NCBI GenBank assembly: GCA_003142475.1
Contig: PLMK01000042.1
Span: forward strand, 29,079-85,186
Direction: 5' to 3'
Source: Ignavibacteriota bacterium
GTDB lineage: Bacteria > Bacteroidota > Ignavibacteria > UBA10030
DNA length: 56,108 nucleotides
Below are positions 53,041-56,108 of this stretch, in pieces. The stretch's first letter is position 1, and each line of letters starts with the position of its first letter. A model generated the notes under the pieces. The model was not told the DNA's origin. It did no database searches and saw nothing but the letters and a program-made list of their open reading frames with translations. The position numbers and the translations under genes were made by a program.

Positions 53041-55688
53041 GACTTCTCCTGTTTATTCCTTGGTAAGGTAAAATAAAATGTCGCTCCTTTATCAAGCTCA
53101 GCTTCAGCCCATGTCCGCCCTTTGTGCCGTAAAATTATGCGGCGTACATTCGCCAGTCCAATTCCGTTTCCTTCAAATTCATCCATAGAATGGAGGCGCT
53201 GAAAAACTCCAAACAGCTTCTGCGCGTACTGCATATCAAATCCTACTCCATTATCCTTCACAAAGAATACAAATTCCTTGATCTCTTCATGAACACCAAT
53301 TTCTATTCTGGCGTTCTCTCTTGTTCGAGTAAACTTAACAGCATTGCTCAACAAATTCACCCAGACCAATTTCAGCATCGCTGCATCACAAAACACTGAT
53401 GGCAGACTGCCGATAATCCATTCAATCTTGCGCTTTGGACTTTCCCGCTGCAAAGTTTGTATTACTTCTTGAATTGTTATATTCATATCTATATCCGACT
53501 GGCACATATCAGTCCGTCCAGTTCTGGAGAACTGCAGCAGATCATCAATGAGCATACCCATCTGATGCACAGACTCGGCGATAGAGGTTAGATAATGCTG
53601 TCCTTTTTCTGAAAGGTCGGATTTACACTTTTTCACAAGCAGATCAACATATCCGCTGGCATGCCGCAACGGTGCACGCAGATCGTGCGAGACAGAATAG
53701 GAAAATGCTTCAAGTTCTTTGTTCGCAGCTTCGAGTTGTGCGGTGCGGTTCACAACACGCTGTTCGAGTTCGTCATTGAGTATACGAATTTCTTCTTCCG
53801 CGCGTTTACGCTGTTTTTCGCTTTCCATTCCTTCAAGTGCGAAGGAAACATTGCTTATCACTTCATCAAGAAGGTCAATTTCTTCCTTATCAAAGAAATG
53901 AGGAACAGAAGAATACAGAGTAAATGCACCAATAACTTTTCCGAAGGGTTTTATTGGCAACGCAATGGAAGATCGATATCCGCGCTTTAGTGCATCTTCT
54001 TTCCATATGGCCATTCTCTGATCAAGAGCCATATCATCACAGACACAATGCTTTCCTTCTCGAATAGCTGTTCCGGTTGGACCGCGTCCTTCAGGGACAT
54101 CACTCACAGATATTTCTTTTATCTTTGAAAGATATCCATCTTCGTTTCCGGCAAAAGCAGCAGGATAAATAGATTTTGTTTCTTCATCTGCTAATCCAAT
54201 CCATGCCATTTGAAATTTTCCAAATTCAACGGCAATCTTACAAACATCTTTAAATAATACATCTTTGTCCCTCGTTCTTACGATTGCTTGGTTGATTTGA
54301 CTGGTCACCGCATAGACACGGCTTATTTTGATAATTTCTTCTTCAGCTTGCTTACGCTTGGTAATATCGGTGATAACAGCAATACGTCCGGTATGCCCTT
54401 CATAAGAAATACCATGTGAATGAGCTTCTATAGTAATTCGCGTGCTATCCTTTTTTAGATGATGCCATTCTCCGACATAGGCGTGTCCATGTAATTTATC
54501 ACTCAGATTAGCAACTTCTTTTTTTTCCAATTCAGGATATAGATCTGTAAGATGAAGCGCCGATGCTTCTGTTTTGCTATACCCATAGTGCGCCACAAAA
54601 GCATCATTCACTGCCAGCATGTTGAGACTGCCTAATTCGTAAATCAACATAGGAAGAGGGTTTTGTTCAAAGAGATAGCGATAGTGAGTTTCACTTTCCT
54701 GAAGGGCGGTCAAAACGACTTCCCGCCTTCTTTGTTCCCTGCTGATCACTTGGAATCTAACAATGAGATACATGCAAATCACACAAATCATCAACAACGC
54801 GATTGTGATTAAAAACATGTTTGTCCTGAATCCCGATAGGGATGCAAGGACCTCATCTTCTGGCGTGGCAATGACGATAGACCAGTAGGTATTGCCAAAA
54901 GTAATAGGCATATAGACGGCATGCTTCAGAACTGTTTCATGAGAAGTATCCCTCGTTCTATTATAATGGTATACTGCGACACCTTCTTTCCCTTTGAGCA
55001 TTTCATTAACCATAGAAATGATTTCGGGAAAATCTTTGTAGATCTCATAAACATTTCTACCAATGCGATCAGGGAACGGGGAGGCAATCTCTATCCCTTT
55101 CTCACTGACTACCCAAGCATACCCGCTTTCTCCAATGTGGATATTCTCAATATATTTTTGTGCAATCTTGTCAAAGGATAAAAGGAAAGCTATTGTTCCA
55201 TCATACATGCCGTTTTTGAACACAGGAACATGTATGGCTACCGTTCTAAAACCCTGAACAGCCATAAAAACATCACTGACAACAACCTTGTGAGTTTTCA
55301 TGCTCAGGCGAATATGATCCTGGTGTGAGATATCTTTTTCAATTGATTCTTTTGAAGGAACCGTGTAGGTAATTTTCCCTTGTGCATTGACACGCGTAAT
55401 ACCTTTTATTTCATCGGAATGGAGAGTTTGATAGTCCATTATAATTCGTTTACCAAGAGCATTTGATTCTATGATTTCGGGAAAAAGAGAGAGCAAATTC
55501 AGTTTACTGATTACATCAGTCATGTAATCTTTGATTCCTTCAGCAGCTTGTTGAGCGTGGATCGTCTGGTTGCTATTCATATCTTGGATCATCCGCTCTT
55601 TGACATCAGAGTAGATGGTATACAACGCTACAGCGAACAAGATCAATACGCCTAGAAATGTCAGCATGAAATATTTTCCATATTTCAT
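53028..55688 (-). CDS. Membrane histidine kinase: cache sensor, PAS, GAF, kinase
   Basis: An 886-residue sensor. TM1 is at about residues 7-26 and TM2 at about 293-316 (MFLITIALLMICVICMYLIV); between them is a dCache-type extracytoplasmic domain with SGYAWVVSEKGIEIASPFPDRIG. Cytoplasmic domains follow: PAS at about 335-455 (LFEQNPLPMLIYE), GAF at about 475-640 (FGKFQMAWIGLADEETK, GPTGTAIREGKHCVCDD), a coiled coil, HisKA with His near 670 (SYSVSHDLRAPLRH), and HATPase (WVNLLSNAVKFT, DNGVGFDMQYAQKLF, GNGIGLANVRRI). The kinase core is of the phytochrome-like class that pairs with Rcp1-type regulators, which fits the overlapping gene downstream. The ligand is unknown; small organic acids or amino acids are usual for dCache domains. 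Confidence 0.94.
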   Translation of the reverse strand: MKYGKYFMLTFLGVLILFAVALYTIYSDVKERMIQDMNSNQTIHAQQAAEGIKDYMTDVISKLNLLSLFPEIIESNALGKRIIMDYQTLHSDEIKGITRVNAQGKITYTVPSKESIEKDISHQDHIRLSMKTHKVVVSDVFMAVQGFRTVAIHVPVFKNGMYDGTIAFLLSFDKIAQKYIENIHIGESGYAWVVSEKGIEIASPFPDRIGRNVYEIYKDFPEIISMVNEMLKGKEGVAVYHYNRTRDTSHETVLKHAVYMPITFGNTYWSIVIATPEDEVLASLSGFRTNMFLITIALLMICVICMYLIVRFQVISREQRRREVVLTALQESETHYRYLFEQNPLPMLIYELGSLNMLAVNDAFVAHYGYSKTEASALHLTDLYPELEKKEVANLSDKLHGHAYVGEWHHLKKDSTRITIEAHSHGISYEGHTGRIAVITDITKRKQAEEEIIKISRVYAVTSQINQAIVRTRDKDVLFKDVCKIAVEFGKFQMAWIGLADEETKSIYPAAFAGNEDGYLSKIKEISVSDVPEGRGPTGTAIREGKHCVCDDMALDQRMAIWKEDALKRGYRSSIALPIKPFGKVIGAFTLYSSVPHFFDKEEIDLLDEVISNVSFALEGMESEKQRKRAEEEIRILNDELEQRVVNRTAQLEAANKELEAFSYSVSHDLRAPLRHASGYVDLLVKKCKSDLSEKGQHYLTSIAESVHQMGMLIDDLLQFSRTGRTDMCQSDIDMNITIQEVIQTLQRESPKRKIEWIIGSLPSVFCDAAMLKLVWVNLLSNAVKFTRTRENARIEIGVHEEIKEFVFFVKDNGVGFDMQYAQKLFGVFQRLHSMDEFEGNGIGLANVRRIILRHKGRTWAEAELDKGATFYFTLPRNKQEKSWAI

Positions 55689-55950
55689 GTTATTAGCCCA
55701 TTGTAAACCGCTTTGTATCTACCATGATGACAATCCTGAAGGCTTGAGAAAATTGAACGATATAAAGAGAAATAATTTTGAAAGATTTGTTTTGGTAAAA
55801 TTCGGAGGGAAAACTGATCACAATTATAAAAATTCATTTTTGCACGCATACTCTTTCCTCCAATCCCTTGTTGGTGTACAGAGTTCTACTAATACTAATA
55901 TCAGAGTAATAAGTCTTTAAGCGAAAATCAAGGCGCGTCCTGCATACAAA

Positions 55951-55984
55951 AAAGCCCGTTTCTGTAATCACAGAACCGGGCTTT
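55951..55984. terminator. Rho-independent terminator, probably bidirectional
   Basis: AAAGCCCGTTTCTG and CAGAACCGGGCTTT pair with one mismatch around a 6-nt loop. On the minus strand the stem is followed by TTTTTTG, a good termination tract; on the plus strand by TTTTATCTTT. It probably ends a minus-strand gene lying beyond the right edge, since no plus-strand gene precedes it. The rest of 55689-56108 shows no gene. Confidence 0.8.
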
Positions 55985-56108
55985 TATCTTTGCTAACAGT
56001 CGTATTTTTTGCTGCTTTACATCCTAACCATAAATTTCTTATAACAATCGTTGATCCCGCCCCCAATGCAAATTTGAAATGAAATTATCTATGAATTTTG
56101 CGCGTGGG

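Overview
The window looks like a chromosomal segment from a Gram-negative bacterium of the Bacteroidota/Ignavibacteria type. The evidence is two secreted proteins ending in a type IX secretion (T9SS) sorting domain with the NYPNPFNP-type motif typical of Ignavibacteria and relatives, a TonB-dependent receptor with a carboxypeptidase-regulatory-like N-terminal domain, a lipoprotein-type TamA (TamL) beside TamB, and promoter-like TTTG/TAnnTTTG elements. Almost every gene is on the minus strand; the one clear plus-strand gene is a membrane-anchored regulator at 44254..45564. No tRNA, rRNA, CRISPR array or intact insertion sequence was seen.

Layout. Positions 1..6666 hold the start of a patatin-like lipase and a TetR-controlled RND efflux operon (TetR, membrane-fusion protein, pump, TolC-like channel) with a pair of matching 21-bp operator candidates. 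Positions 7035..14318 hold the TamL/TamB envelope-assembly pair. A class-C beta-lactamase-like serine hydrolase follows, then a 2,897-residue NdvB/Cgs-type cyclic beta-1,2-glucan synthase. Positions 24441..27385 form a decayed zone: a PRC-barrel pseudogene with two internal stops, a mannose-1-phosphate guanylyltransferase, an acidic small-protein gene broken by one TGA, and a diverged direct repeat lying upstream of two of the genes.

Positions 27386..47111 form a carbohydrate locus that fits use of the galactan side chains of rhamnogalacturonan I. It has two GH53 endo-galactanases, a GPH-family sugar symporter interrupted by an in-frame TAG, a GH42 beta-galactosidase, a GH112 phosphorylase, a small zinc-ribbon protein, an unrecognised 611-residue protein, a T9SS beta-helix protein, a TonB-dependent receptor without a SusD partner, a divergent winged-helix membrane regulator and a GH105 unsaturated-uronyl hydrolase. 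Proposed flow (inference): surface galactanase cuts galactan, the receptor imports oligosaccharides, GH53/GH42/GH105 trim them, the symporter moves the products inward, and GH112 phosphorolyses a galactosyl disaccharide, possibly Gal-beta-1,4-rhamnose.

Positions 47388..55688 hold a signalling cluster: a cache/PAS/GAF histidine kinase overlapping a single-domain response regulator, a giant hybrid kinase (receiver, seven PAS, kinase, receiver) and a truncated receiver protein. Two 99-bp elements align without gaps; one is the hairpin-bearing leader of the hybrid kinase, and the other overlaps the stop codon of the truncated receiver. A strong terminator near 55960 separates this cluster from whatever lies beyond the right edge.
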